Of a stretch of 64,000 nucleotides of DNA, positions 1 through 10,318 are shown one piece after another. The notes under the pieces are model-generated. The model was not told the DNA's origin. It searched no databases and worked only from the letters and a program-made list of their open reading frames with translations. Location: positions 62,001 to 126,000 of the forward strand of contig NZ_QQWG01000007.1 in the NCBI RefSeq assembly GCF_003863355.1. Direction: 5' to 3'. This DNA comes from Ancylomarina euxina. GTDB lineage: Bacteria; Bacteroidota; Bacteroidia; Bacteroidales; Marinifilaceae. The position numbers and the translations under genes were made by a program. Each line of letters begins with the position of its first letter. Position 1 is the stretch's first letter.

Positions 1-633
1 TAACTCAACACTTTTAATTGAAGTCGATGGAATTTGTTGTAACAATTGGGCTGCACTAATATTTGTTGGTTTACCATCGACTAATATTCTCACATTTTCG
101 TTACCTCGTAAGCTCACTGTTCCCGTTTGACTATCAACACTTACAGATTGAACATTGTTTAATACCTCCGAAGCAGTGGCACCAGCAGCAGTTAGGTCTT
201 TACCTACATTGATAACTTTTCTGTCAATCTTCTGAGTTACTGTAGACAATTCGGCTCTAACAACGACCTCCCCTAAAACTTCAGTGTTTTCTTCGAGCTC
301 AACAGTTCCAAGTTTATGAGTAGAGTTTTTAGATGTAAAATCCACTTCCCTGACATAAGGTTTGTAACCAATATATTGAATTTCAATAGTATTTTTCCCT
401 TCAGTAATTTTCTTTATACTAAACTCCCCTTTATCATCAGTAATTCCACCTGTTAGTATCTGATGGTTTGCATCTCTAATTACTATATTTACATAGGGCA
501 AAGCTTGTTTTGTATTGATATCGATGATCACACCAGAAATGGCACCCAGCTTATTACTTGTATTTTTAGGTGTTTCAGCATGATTAATAAAACTATACAA
601 CATTAAAATGGTTACAAATAGAATTCTTCTCAT
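1..633 (-). CDS. TonB-dependent receptor / outer-membrane beta-barrel protein, N-terminal part (truncated by window edge)
   Basis: The minus-strand frame from the ATG at 633 stays open for 211 codons to the window edge, so only the N-terminus is present. Residues 1-20 look like a signal peptide (MRRILFVTILMLYSF...). Residues about 30-115 form a CarboxypepD_reg-like beta-sandwich (GAISGVIID, ITDDKGEFSI, IQYIGYKPY). A plug domain follows (RGNENVRILVDGKPTN). This is the usual layout of Bacteroidota outer-membrane receptors with an OMP_b-brl_3 barrel, which take up ligands with TonB energy or act as barrel proteins of unknown ligand. It resembles the receptor at the other end of the window in domain order. 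The substrate cannot be read from this part. A SusC-type assignment is not supported because no SusD partner is visible. Confidence 0.85.
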   Translation of the reverse strand, partial: MRRILFVTILMLYSFINHAETPKNTSNKLGAISGVIIDINTKQALPYVNIVIRDANHQILTGGITDDKGEFSIKKITEGKNTIEIQYIGYKPYVREVDFTSKNSTHKLGTVELEENTEVLGEVVVRAELSTVTQKIDRKVINVGKDLTAAGATASEVLNNVQSVSVDSQTGTVSLRGNENVRILVDGKPTNISAAQLLQQIPSTSIKSVEL

Positions 634-873
634 AATTATTTTTATTAGGTCGGTTTTGATTTATAACTATAGGACTACACCATAGATTTTTTAGTTACAA
701 GATAGGTTTAGAATTAACGTTTCTTAACAGCCACGATTGAAACAGAGTTCAATGCTTTATGGCAAGAGACTTCTTTCAAAACCAATACATCATCACCACA
801 CAAATCATATCTTGTGCCAAAAAACGTATCACACACAAAATCAATACAAAACAATTATAAAGACTCATTTTAA

Positions 874-889
874 TGTTCGATTTCGAACA
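874..889. other. Short inverted repeat in a gene-free stretch
   Basis: TGTTCGATTTCGAACA has 7-bp arms around a 2-bp spacer. It lies in the roughly 470-bp region (634-1105) between the receptor start and the ligA terminator. I see no credible gene in this region. The repeat could be an operator, but it sits far from the receptor start at 633 and no partner regulator is adjacent. Confidence 0.35.
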
Positions 890-1037
890 CTTCATGTACG
901 CTTTTGGATCCTAGAAAGTACTCTTATAATTCAATGGCCTCCCGAAAAACCTGACCAAGTCTTTTCCGCTAGTCAGTGTTTATATTTTCCTATTAAATTA
1001 AGGCTTTCAGGTGCAAGCACTCTGACAGGTTATGCCT

Positions 1038-1073
1038 AAAAAAGCAAGCCAGTTCAAAATATGAACTGGCTTG
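1038..1073 (-). terminator. Rho-independent terminator of ligA
   Basis: A perfect 12-bp stem (CAAGCCAGTTCA / TGAACTGGCTTG, 1045-1056 and 1062-1073) has a 5-nt loop. On the minus strand it is followed by a run of six T (plus-strand A's at 1038-1043). It lies 33 bp beyond the ligA stop codon. A shorter T-run on the other side could let it work weakly in the plus direction too. Confidence 0.85.
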
Positions 1074-1105
1074 TTTTTACATCTATTATAGCTATGAAGC
1101 TACAA

Positions 1106-3115
<2,010 letters not shown>

Positions 3116-3237
3116 TCAGTTGAAAATTTATAATCTAGAGCATAAAAATAGTAATAGATCTTAAGAATACGATGACTATATACTTCCAAATTTAATCAAA
3201 TAATTAGAACACATCCGACTTTCATATTTATCAATTA

Positions 3238-3269
3238 TTGACAAAATATAAATCAAAATATTATCTTTC
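3238..3269 (+). promoter_or_regulatory. Possible Bacteroidota-type promoter for the LiaF-like/LytS/LytTR operon
   Basis: TTG at 3238-3240 is followed after 21 bp by TATCTTTC at 3262-3269. This is a near match to the Bacteroidota primary sigma consensus (TTTG ... TAnnTTTG). It would leave a long leader of about 120 nt before the ATG at 3398. The match is imperfect, so this is tentative. Confidence 0.3.
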
Positions 3270-3397
3270 GTAAAATCAAGGCTGAAGCCTTTTTCTAGTC
3301 TATTTTACCGACAATAATAAGCATCTAACCGATTAGTCATCGTATCATAAATCTATCTAAAGTATATTAGCAGTAGAAAAACTAAAATAATCGCATT

Positions 3398-3760
3398 ATG
3401 AATAAAGATAGAAGACCTTTAGTTGTTGGATTAACACTCATTATCATTGGAATCGTGATCCTACTAAGTAATATTGATTTCTTACCAAGAAACATTCACC
3501 ACTATATTTTCCGTTGGGAAAGTTTTCTAATTTTAATTGGTCTTTTAATGATCATTGTTAGAGGTCGAATCTTTGGAGGGGTCGCAGTTCTTGCTATTGG
3601 CGCTTATTTTTTAGCCGATGATCTTTTTATCCTTTCTGATGACTGGCAAATCTGGTTTTGGCCTGGTATATTAATTCTAATGGGAATTAGTTATATCTTA
3701 AAACCTGACGAGTGCCATTCTATCTGTGACGATAAGAAAAGAGATAAAAGTCATCATTAA
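3398..3760 (+). CDS. LiaF-like / DUF5668-type membrane protein
   Basis: This 120-residue integral membrane protein has about four hydrophobic segments. They carry the repeated small-residue pattern typical of the LiaI/LiaF transmembrane region (LVVGLTLIIIGIVILLSNIDFLP, a segment around IFRWESFLILIGLLMII, then FWPGILILMGISYIL). The ends are short and charged, with a cytoplasmic tail rich in Cys, Asp and Lys. It is the first gene of a four-gene run (3398-6452) followed by a larger paralogue, a histidine kinase and a response regulator. In Firmicutes LiaF restrains the LiaS kinase under cell-envelope stress. A similar sensing role here is inferred from context only. Confidence 0.7.
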   Translation: MNKDRRPLVVGLTLIIIGIVILLSNIDFLPRNIHHYIFRWESFLILIGLLMIIVRGRIFGGVAVLAIGAYFLADDLFILSDDWQIWFWPGILILMGISYILKPDECHSICDDKKRDKSHH

Positions 3761-3791
3761 TCAAGTATTTACAAATTCAAAGTATACTGTT

Positions 3792-4541
3792 ATGAATAGA
3801 GATTTTAGAGATAGTCCTGATCAGAAAAATCCAAAAGGAAGAAACAATTCAATTTTTGGAATCTTATTAATTTTATTTGGTGGAGCCTTAATCCTTAATA
3901 ATCTTGACTTCTTCCCTAGACACCTCGAGAAACTTATCTTCTCTTGGCCAATGCTTCTTGTTACTTTAGGCGCTCTATTTGCTTTTGCTAAAAATGACAG
4001 AACTACAGGTTTCACATTGATGCTAATTGGTGGTGTCTTTATGCTTCCCCGACTATTCGATTGGCACTTTAATCTGTATCAATTTTTCTGGCCAGTTCTT
4101 TTGATTGTATTAGGAATCATTGTGATTCGAAAACGCAATTCCTGCCCTTCTAGCAGCTGTGGTAGATCTGAGATGTCTACGGATTATATTAACGAACTGA
4201 ATATATTTGGTGGTGGCGAACGTATCGTAAACTCTAAAAACTTTAAAGGTGGTAATATTACCTGCATGTTTGGCGGAGGTGAAGTTGATTTAAGTTACGC
4301 TCAACTAGCTGAAGGCACACATACTATTGAGTTATTTGCCATGTTTGGTGGTTCTGTTATTATTGTTCCTCCAGATTGGGATGTAAAAGTTGACATTTCA
4401 GCTGTTCTGGGTGGCGTATCGGATAAACGAGTACCAACACCAAACTACATTGTAGAACCTAAGAAAGAGTTAATAATTAAAGGCTTCGTTGCCCTTGGTG
4501 GTTGTGAAATTAAGTCCACTAAATACGCTGCTAAAAAATAA
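3792..4541 (+). CDS. LiaF-like protein with TM region and C-terminal LiaF/toast_rack-like domain
   Basis: The protein has 249 residues from the ATG at 3792. An in-frame upstream start at 3726 would overlap the previous gene and add an unrelated leader, so it was not used. The N-terminal half repeats the DUF5668-like membrane region of its neighbour (NNSIFGILLILFGGALILNN; FWPVLLIVLGIIVI). The C-terminal half is a glycine-rich beta domain with repeated FGGG/MFGG motifs, as in the LiaF C-terminal domain (NIFGGGERIV, CMFGGGEVDLS, MFGGSVIIVPPDW, ALGGCEI). The exact fold is inferred. It is likely co-transcribed with the preceding gene (31-bp gap) and the kinase after it (23-bp gap). Confidence 0.75.
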   Translation: MNRDFRDSPDQKNPKGRNNSIFGILLILFGGALILNNLDFFPRHLEKLIFSWPMLLVTLGALFAFAKNDRTTGFTLMLIGGVFMLPRLFDWHFNLYQFFWPVLLIVLGIIVIRKRNSCPSSSCGRSEMSTDYINELNIFGGGERIVNSKNFKGGNITCMFGGGEVDLSYAQLAEGTHTIELFAMFGGSVIIVPPDWDVKVDISAVLGGVSDKRVPTPNYIVEPKKELIIKGFVALGGCEIKSTKYAAKK

Positions 4542-4564
4542 TTTTTCATACTGATTTAAAAACT

Positions 4565-5623
4565 ATGGAGCATCCTATTCTCTCCCATCGTTTTGGCTTA
4601 CTCATTTACCTTGGGTTTTGGTTTTCTTTTACATGCGCTCTATTTGCTATTGATTGGTATTTCCAGGCTAATTTTTTTCAGAATGCACTGATATCATCCT
4701 TAAGTATATCCTTGCCTCTTCTGATTATAGCACCTTCAATTTGGTATATTGTAAGACATATTGATGTTGACAAGATTGGCCGAATGGCTGCAGCCTTACA
4801 TCACATTACAGTAGCCATTATCATGGTTGCGATCTGGTTATCATTAACCTATCTGATTTTTTCATTTTTTGATAAGGCCCCAATTGCCAATAATGATAAG
4901 CCTGAAATCATCATGCCTTATTATTGGTTGGCATTTATGGCATTCGCCATATACGATTACATCGTTATGGTTTATTATGTCTTTATCTATTATCGGAGTT
5001 TTAAATCGAAGATTGAGAATGAGGCTGATCTAAAAAACCTAATTAAAGAGGCAGAAATTAATGCTCTAAAATCACAAATCAACCCACATTTTTTATTCAA
5101 CAGCTTAAATTCAGTTAGTTCATTAACTCTCGTTCGACCCGAACAATCGAGAGATATGTTAGTCAAGTTATCTACCTTCCTAAGGTATTCGCTCGATCAA
5201 GATTTGAAAGAACTAAACATGCTTTCCAATGAGATGGAAAACAGTCGCTTGTATCTGGAAATTGAAAAGGTGAGATTTGGTGATCGCTTGATTTTAGATT
5301 TTGAAATTGATGAATCGATTAAAGATTTAAAAATTCCAAACCTAATACTGCAACCCATTTATGAAAATGCAATCAAACATGGAGTGCATGAAAGTCTCGA
5401 ACCTGTTGTGATTAAAACAAAAGCTGAGATTAGAAATAATAATCTAATCATTCAAATCTCAAACAACTTTGATAAGGATGCCATCACACCTAAAGGAAAA
5501 GGGATTGGCTTAAAAAATATTATGGAGCGACTAAATCTCATTTATGGAAGAACAGATTTATTGGCCATTACCCGAACTGAATCTAACTTTGTTGTCAATA
5601 TGGAATTCCCACAAAACAACTAA
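4565..5623 (+). CDS. LytS/YehU-type sensor histidine kinase
   Basis: A 352-residue membrane kinase with four N-terminal transmembrane segments (about residues 10-30, 40-62, 80-101 and 118-143) and no large extracellular domain. A short linker leads to the His_kinase domain: QINPHFLFNSLN with the phospho-accepting H175. The N-box QPIYENAIKHG has N268, and the G-box is GKGIGLKNIMERL. Kinases of this class pass phosphate to LytTR regulators, and one is encoded 76 bp downstream. With so little extracytoplasmic sequence the signal is probably sensed in the membrane or through the LiaF-like proteins encoded just upstream. That link is an inference. Confidence 0.92.
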   Translation: MEHPILSHRFGLLIYLGFWFSFTCALFAIDWYFQANFFQNALISSLSISLPLLIIAPSIWYIVRHIDVDKIGRMAAALHHITVAIIMVAIWLSLTYLIFSFFDKAPIANNDKPEIIMPYYWLAFMAFAIYDYIVMVYYVFIYYRSFKSKIENEADLKNLIKEAEINALKSQINPHFLFNSLNSVSSLTLVRPEQSRDMLVKLSTFLRYSLDQDLKELNMLSNEMENSRLYLEIEKVRFGDRLILDFEIDESIKDLKIPNLILQPIYENAIKHGVHESLEPVVIKTKAEIRNNNLIIQISNNFDKDAITPKGKGIGLKNIMERLNLIYGRTDLLAITRTESNFVVNMEFPQNN

Positions 5624-5699
5624 GTTCAAGATCAGTATATATTAAGAATATCGAAAACAACATGTCATTTGAGTTTTAAAACCTCAAACTATCCGACCA

Positions 5700-6452
5700 A
5701 TGGAAAAGATTAGAACAATTATTATCGACGACGAATCATTAGCACGAGATTTAGTAAAAACCTATTTATCTAATATCGATGAAGTTGAAATTTTAGGTGA
5801 ATACTCAGACGGATTTCAGGGTTTAAAAGCCATTAACGATTTACAACCAGATTTAATTTTTCTTGATGTTCAGATGCCAAAATTAACAGGTTTTGAACTC
5901 TTAGAACTATTGGACAAACCCTACAATATTGTTTTCACAACGGCCTATAATGAATATGCTATTAAAGCATTTGAACACAATGCCGTTGACTATCTCTTAA
6001 AACCATTTTCTCAGGAACGCTTTGCTGACGCCATATCAAAAGCAATTTACAGATTAGAAAATCAAGCAGAAAAGTCCAATATCATTGAAAAACTGAAAGA
6101 GCACGAAAATAAAAACAAGGAAGAACTCAATAGAATTGTCGTAAAATCAAGGAACAAGATTGATATTATTCCCGTTGATGACATCCGATATTTTGAAGCT
6201 CAGGATGATTATGTCATGATCTACACTAAAAATGGTCATCACCTGAAACAAAAAACGATGAAGTATTTTGAGACACATCTCAATCCCAAAGAATTCTGTC
6301 GTATACACCGTTCGTACTTAATCCGAATTGAAGAAATATCAAAACTAGAACCTTACGAAAAAGATAGTTGGATGCTGATTCTTAAATCAGGTGAAAAACT
6401 CAAGGTGAGTAAAAATGGCTACAAACTTTTAAAACAACAATTGGGTTTCTAG
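5700..6452 (+). CDS. LytTR-family response regulator
   Basis: 250 residues. The receiver domain (1-120) has the acidic pair D10/D11, phospho-acceptor D56 (LIFLDVQMP) and the conserved lysine in YLLKPFS. The C-terminal LytTR DNA-binding domain (about 145-248) has RIVVKSRNKIDIIP, DDIRYFEAQDDYVMIYT and FCRIHRSYLIRI. It is the cognate partner of the LytS-type kinase immediately upstream. The 76-bp gap before it contains a short dyad (TTTGAG at 5668, CTCAAA at 5683), which may only be a hairpin. It converges with the next gene with a single base between the two stop codons. Confidence 0.93.
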   Translation: MEKIRTIIIDDESLARDLVKTYLSNIDEVEILGEYSDGFQGLKAINDLQPDLIFLDVQMPKLTGFELLELLDKPYNIVFTTAYNEYAIKAFEHNAVDYLLKPFSQERFADAISKAIYRLENQAEKSNIIEKLKEHENKNKEELNRIVVKSRNKIDIIPVDDIRYFEAQDDYVMIYTKNGHHLKQKTMKYFETHLNPKEFCRIHRSYLIRIEEISKLEPYEKDSWMLILKSGEKLKVSKNGYKLLKQQLGF

Positions 6453-6453
6453 C

Positions 6454-6699
6454 CTATCGATATTTCTGACATAGAGGGCGCATCATGTCCTCTAGTCCAT
6501 TTAATTTTATTTCATAAACAACACCAAGCATCTGACCTAGCTTCCCATCAGGAAAACCTTTTTGATGGTACCAAACCACATAGCGTTCTGGCAAGTCTAA
6601 TATATACCAGCCCTTATATTTACCGTAAGGCATACGCATCTGAATTATCTTAATGAGCTCATCGCCATTAGAAAATATATTTGGAGTATCTGTCATCAT
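6454..6699 (-). CDS. DUF3820 family small protein
   Basis: 81 residues carrying the family core: RMPYGKYKGWYILDLPERY, then YVVWYHQKGFPDGKLGQML. DUF3820 proteins are short and widely distributed. The core resembles segments found near exonuclease or nucleic-acid-related proteins, but no biochemical function is established to my knowledge. It lies 19 bp downstream of mnmA on the same strand and is probably read from the mnmA transcript. Two adjacent ATG codons (6699 and 6696) could each serve as the start. Confidence 0.8.
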   Translation of the reverse strand: MMTDTPNIFSNGDELIKIIQMRMPYGKYKGWYILDLPERYVVWYHQKGFPDGKLGQMLGVVYEIKLNGLEDMMRPLCQKYR

Positions 6700-6718
6700 C
6701 TAGTATCGTATATCGTAT

Positions 6719-7810
6719 TTATTCTGCAAAACCACCACCAATTAACTTATTACCGATATAAAAAGCAACGGGTTGTCCAGGTGCTATTGCCCAAGCGGGA
6801 TATTCGAGTCCAACATTAAGGCTATTCTCATCTACAATAGTCAGCTTAGAGTAGCCTTCTGGATTTAAGCCCAAACCTCTAACTACAGTTGTAATTTCAG
6901 AACTATTTATATCATCTTCATTATTCAAATAATAGCCACTCACTCCAAATTCGGTCTTATTTAGTTGTTCGCGTTTCTCAAGAACAAGGGTGTTGCTATC
7001 AGCGTCGATTCGACTCACCATTAAACCTGTTTTTTCTTTGAGCTCCAGTCCTCGTTTCTGACCAATCGTATAAAAAGGATAACCTTCGTGCCAGCCCAAT
7101 TCTTTACCATCAACATTTACAATCTTCCCCTTGCCCACTTTCGCATCGACATCCGGAATTTCCTGTTTTAAGAAATCTCTATAGTCCATCCCATCAAGAA
7201 AACAGATGCCCATGCTTTCCTTCTTAGACGCCACTTTTTTATGGCCAAAACCTGTCGCCATCTCACGCACTTCTGGTTTTGTAAAAGCACCTAAAGGTGT
7301 TAATGTTCTTGATAAGATTTCTTGATTTAAGTTCCATAAAAAATAGGATTGATCTTTAGCTGGATCATCCCCTTTGTGAATATAAAAAGTACCTTCTTCC
7401 TCAAGTATCTGAATATAATGCCCTGTTGCAATATAATTCGCTCCCAGCTGATCAGCTTTGTATAAAAGTAAGCGCCATTTTAAATTCGGATTGCAATGTA
7501 TACAAGGACTTGGCGTACGTCCATTCAGATATTCCTGAAGAAATTGACCGATGACCACATCTTTAAACTCAGCCCGCGCATCAATCACATGATGCTCAAT
7601 GGATAGTTTCTTTGCTAATTGCTGAGCATCAACTATAAAATGAGGCAGTTCATGATTATCTGAACCCTCATTAGGTGAATTCCAAAACCATAAAGAAACT
7701 CCAATCACCTCAAACCCCTTTTGTTGAAGCAACATAGCCGTCACTGAAGAATCAGTTCCACCACTCATACCCAACACCACCTTATTCTTATCTCTACAAG
7801 TTATCGTCAT
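6719..7810 (-). CDS. mnmA: tRNA 2-thiouridine(34) synthase MnmA
   Basis: This enzyme thiolates U34 of Lys, Glu and Gln tRNAs, using persulfide sulfur and ATP. The 363 residues match the family. The PP-loop ATP pyrophosphatase motif SGGTDSS is at about 15-21. The first catalytic cysteine lies in the TPSPCIHCN motif and the second in SMGICFLDG. The C-terminal beta-barrel tRNA-binding part ends with PGQPVAFY...GGGFAE. It is followed by the DUF3820 gene. On the minus strand TAGTTTTG (7843-7836) matches the Bacteroidota -7 element and would give a leader of about 20 nt. Confidence 0.97.
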   Translation of the reverse strand: MTITCRDKNKVVLGMSGGTDSSVTAMLLQQKGFEVIGVSLWFWNSPNEGSDNHELPHFIVDAQQLAKKLSIEHHVIDARAEFKDVVIGQFLQEYLNGRTPSPCIHCNPNLKWRLLLYKADQLGANYIATGHYIQILEEEGTFYIHKGDDPAKDQSYFLWNLNQEILSRTLTPLGAFTKPEVREMATGFGHKKVASKKESMGICFLDGMDYRDFLKQEIPDVDAKVGKGKIVNVDGKELGWHEGYPFYTIGQKRGLELKEKTGLMVSRIDADSNTLVLEKREQLNKTEFGVSGYYLNNEDDINSSEITTVVRGLGLNPEGYSKLTIVDENSLNVGLEYPAWAIAPGQPVAFYIGNKLIGGGFAE

Positions 7811-7835
7811 CTCTCTATAATTTCTTAACAGTCTA

Positions 7836-7843
7836 CAAAACTA
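7836..7843 (-). promoter_or_regulatory. Candidate -7 element for mnmA
   Basis: The minus-strand sequence TAGTTTTG fits TAnnTTTG and lies 26 bp upstream of the mnmA ATG. No clear -33 TTTG was found at the expected distance, so support comes from the -7 element and position only. Confidence 0.4.
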
Positions 7844-7944
7844 AAAAAAAAGCAAGAAGCATCTGTTCGAATAAACATTTATTCAAGAAATCTTCCAGAA
7901 TAGGATAGTCATCGAAAAAACGTAAGTATTAATTTCCATTTTTA

Positions 7945-7952
7945 TACATTTG
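7945..7952 (+). promoter_or_regulatory. Candidate -7 element for the M13 peptidase gene
   Basis: TACATTTG fits the Bacteroidota -7 consensus TAnnTTTG and lies 36 bp before the ATG at 7989. The -33 region is AT-rich without a clear TTTG. Confidence 0.4.
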
Positions 7953-7988
7953 TCGTTCTAACATAAATATGAATAAAAACAATCAAAT

Positions 7989-10034
7989 ATGAACTTAAAC
8001 AAAACGAGCCAAACCGTTCTTGGTTTAGGCTTAGCTCTCAGCATCCTATCAGGCTGTACCCAGGAGAAGCAATTAGGTCAGGATATTCTAAAGAAAGAGG
8101 ATATGAACCTGACTGTGAAACCAGGTGTCGACTTTTTCGAATATGCTAATGGAACCTGGATGAAGAATACGCCAATTCCTGCAGATAAAAGTCGTTATGG
8201 GGCCTTCGATATTCTAGCAGAGACTGCCAACGAGGCGGTTCACAACCTTCTTGAGGAAGCAGCAAAGACTGAAAATGCAGTTGAAGGAAGTAATTTAAAG
8301 AAAATTCAGGATTTCTATGCGACTGCAATGGATGTTGAGAAAATCAACACGATTGGACTAAAACCATTACAACCTGAGTTTGATAAAATTGCTGCCGTTC
8401 AGAATGCTAGTGATTTACGTAACGAGTTGATTCATCTTCACAAAATGGGCATCAGTGCTCTATTTGGCTCTGGTGTTGATCAAGATATGAAGAACACGAC
8501 AGTAAACAGAATGTATCTATCCGAAGATGGTCTTTCTCTTTCTGATCGTGATTATTATACTGCAGACAATGAAACCAGTGCAAATATCAGAGTAGAGTTT
8601 GTGAAGCACATGGCAAAGATGTTTGAATTGATTGGTGAAGATGCTGCTGTTGCTAAGAACAATGCAGAATCAATCATGAGATTTGAAACTCGTATGGCAG
8701 AAAAGTTCAATACACGTTTAGAGAACAGAAATTATCCTGCCATGTATAATCCTAAAACTGTTGAAGTTTTAATGAGTGAGTATCCTAACTTCGATTGGGC
8801 AACTTACTTCAAAGAAATGGGTGCAGATATTAAGGAATATGTGATTACAACTCATCCTCGATACATGAAGGAATTGAACCTGATGTTGAAAGATGAGAAA
8901 ATGGATGACATCAAATTGTACTTAAAATGGAAAGTTTTAGACGAGTCTGCAGGTAAAGTGTCAACAGAACTTGAAAAAGAACAGTTTGCTTTCTACGGAA
9001 CGATTTTAACAGGAGCTACTGAACAACAACCACGCTGGAGACGTATGTCAAATGCTACGGGTTCTGTTTTGGGCGAAGCTGTTGGTCAGTTATACGTAGA
9101 AAAATATTTCCCACCTGAAGCTAAAGTTCGAATGGATGAGTTGGTGAACAACTTAAAAATCGTTTTACGTGGAAGACTTGAGAAATTAGAATGGATGAGC
9201 GCAGAAACCCGAAAAGAGGCAATAGCAAAACTTGATGCATTTGGTGTGAAAATTGGTTATCCTGAAAAGTGGGAAGATTATTCAAAGCTAGAAGTAGGTA
9301 CAGATTCTTATATTCAAAATACTTGGAGAGCTTCTCGTTTTGGTGTTGCTAAGAACATCGCCAAATTAGGTCAGCCTGTTGACACAGAGAAATGGGGTAT
9401 GACACCACAAACGGTAAACGCTTACTACCACCCATTATTGAATGAGGTTGTATTCCCAGCTGCTATTCTTCAGCCACCATTTTTCTATATGAATGGTGAC
9501 GATGCGGTTAACTATGGTGCAATTGGTGTGGTTATTGGTCACGAAATGACTCACGGTTTTGATGATTCTGGACGTCGTTTCGATAAAGATGGCAACATGA
9601 GAGATTGGTGGACTGCTGAAGACACCGAGAAATTCAATGCAAGAGCTCAGAAGTTGGTTGATCAGTTTAATGGCTTCCAGGCTTTCGATGATTTAAACGT
9701 TGATGGTAAATTAACTATAGGCGAAAATATTGCTGATTATGGTGGTTTAACTGTTGCTTTGGAAGCTTATAAAATGAGTTTAAATAATGAAAAACCTGCA
9801 GATATTGATGGTTTCAACAATATGCAGCGTTTCTTCCTTGCTTACTCAAAAGTTTGGAGAGGTAATGTGAGAGACACATATCTTAGAAAATTAATCAAAG
9901 AAGATGTTCACTCACCTGGTCGTTACCGTGTAAACGGAGGCTTATTCAACATTCCTGAATTTTACACCGCTTTCGAAATTGACGAAACAGATCCTTTGTA
10001 TCGTACCGAAGATCAGAGAGCTAAGATTTGGTAA
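7989..10034 (+). CDS. M13-family zinc metallopeptidase lipoprotein (PepO/neprilysin-like)
   Basis: 681 residues. A signal peptide with lipobox (LSILSGC, Cys23) indicates a lipid-anchored envelope protein. Peptidase_M13_N covers about 40-420 (PGVDFFEYANGTWMKN) and the catalytic Peptidase_M13 domain about 475-680. Zinc ligands are in HEMTH (518-522) and the GENIADYGG motif (about 578-586), which supplies the third ligand. The YRVNGGLFNIPEFY segment near the end is a family hallmark. These enzymes cleave oligopeptides, here presumably in the periplasm or at the cell surface. The gene is monocistronic, with a promoter-like element upstream and a strong terminator downstream. Confidence 0.95.
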   Translation: MNLNKTSQTVLGLGLALSILSGCTQEKQLGQDILKKEDMNLTVKPGVDFFEYANGTWMKNTPIPADKSRYGAFDILAETANEAVHNLLEEAAKTENAVEGSNLKKIQDFYATAMDVEKINTIGLKPLQPEFDKIAAVQNASDLRNELIHLHKMGISALFGSGVDQDMKNTTVNRMYLSEDGLSLSDRDYYTADNETSANIRVEFVKHMAKMFELIGEDAAVAKNNAESIMRFETRMAEKFNTRLENRNYPAMYNPKTVEVLMSEYPNFDWATYFKEMGADIKEYVITTHPRYMKELNLMLKDEKMDDIKLYLKWKVLDESAGKVSTELEKEQFAFYGTILTGATEQQPRWRRMSNATGSVLGEAVGQLYVEKYFPPEAKVRMDELVNNLKIVLRGRLEKLEWMSAETRKEAIAKLDAFGVKIGYPEKWEDYSKLEVGTDSYIQNTWRASRFGVAKNIAKLGQPVDTEKWGMTPQTVNAYYHPLLNEVVFPAAILQPPFFYMNGDDAVNYGAIGVVIGHEMTHGFDDSGRRFDKDGNMRDWWTAEDTEKFNARAQKLVDQFNGFQAFDDLNVDGKLTIGENIADYGGLTVALEAYKMSLNNEKPADIDGFNNMQRFFLAYSKVWRGNVRDTYLRKLIKEDVHSPGRYRVNGGLFNIPEFYTAFEIDETDPLYRTEDQRAKIW

Positions 10035-10071
10035 TAATTTAATAGAATCACACATGATGTGATCCATATAC

Positions 10072-10102
10072 AAAGCGGTGAGTCTTCTCACCGCTTTTTT
10101 TA
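10072..10102 (+). terminator. Rho-independent terminator of the M13 peptidase gene
   Basis: An 11-bp perfect stem (AAAGCGGTGAG / CTCACCGCTTT) with a TCTT loop runs into a T-tract. It begins 38 bp after the stop codon. Confidence 0.9.
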
Positions 10103-10243
10103 TGCCTCTTGTAAATAAGGTAAACTCCTCAACAAATTAATTTATAGCCAAACTAACCTACCTGTAACATTTTTATTTAGAACAAGTTGAAAGTTCAAAT
10201 CTTAAATTAAACTAAATTCTCTTAGCTAATGTGAATCTCATGA

Positions 10244-10273
10244 TTGTTTTATAAACTTTGTTTCTTATTTTTG
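10244..10273 (+). promoter_or_regulatory. Bacteroidota-type promoter for the LysM gene
   Basis: TTG at 10244-10246, a 19-bp spacer, then TATTTTTG at 10266-10273. Both elements and the spacing fit the Bacteroidota sigma consensus. The expected leader is about 40 nt to the ATG at 10319. Nothing else is seen in the rest of the 10035-10318 gap apart from the terminator at 10072. Confidence 0.5.
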
Positions 10274-10318
10274 TTAATGTTCTTACAAAACACCAAAACC
10301 CTGAAAAATAATTAGTTA

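Noticed and set aside
737-1039. Plus-strand open frame of 100 codons in the gap before ligA
   Set aside because: Its protein is low-complexity, rich in His and Lys, with no recognised domain, and it runs into the ligA terminator. Composition and position argue against a gene.
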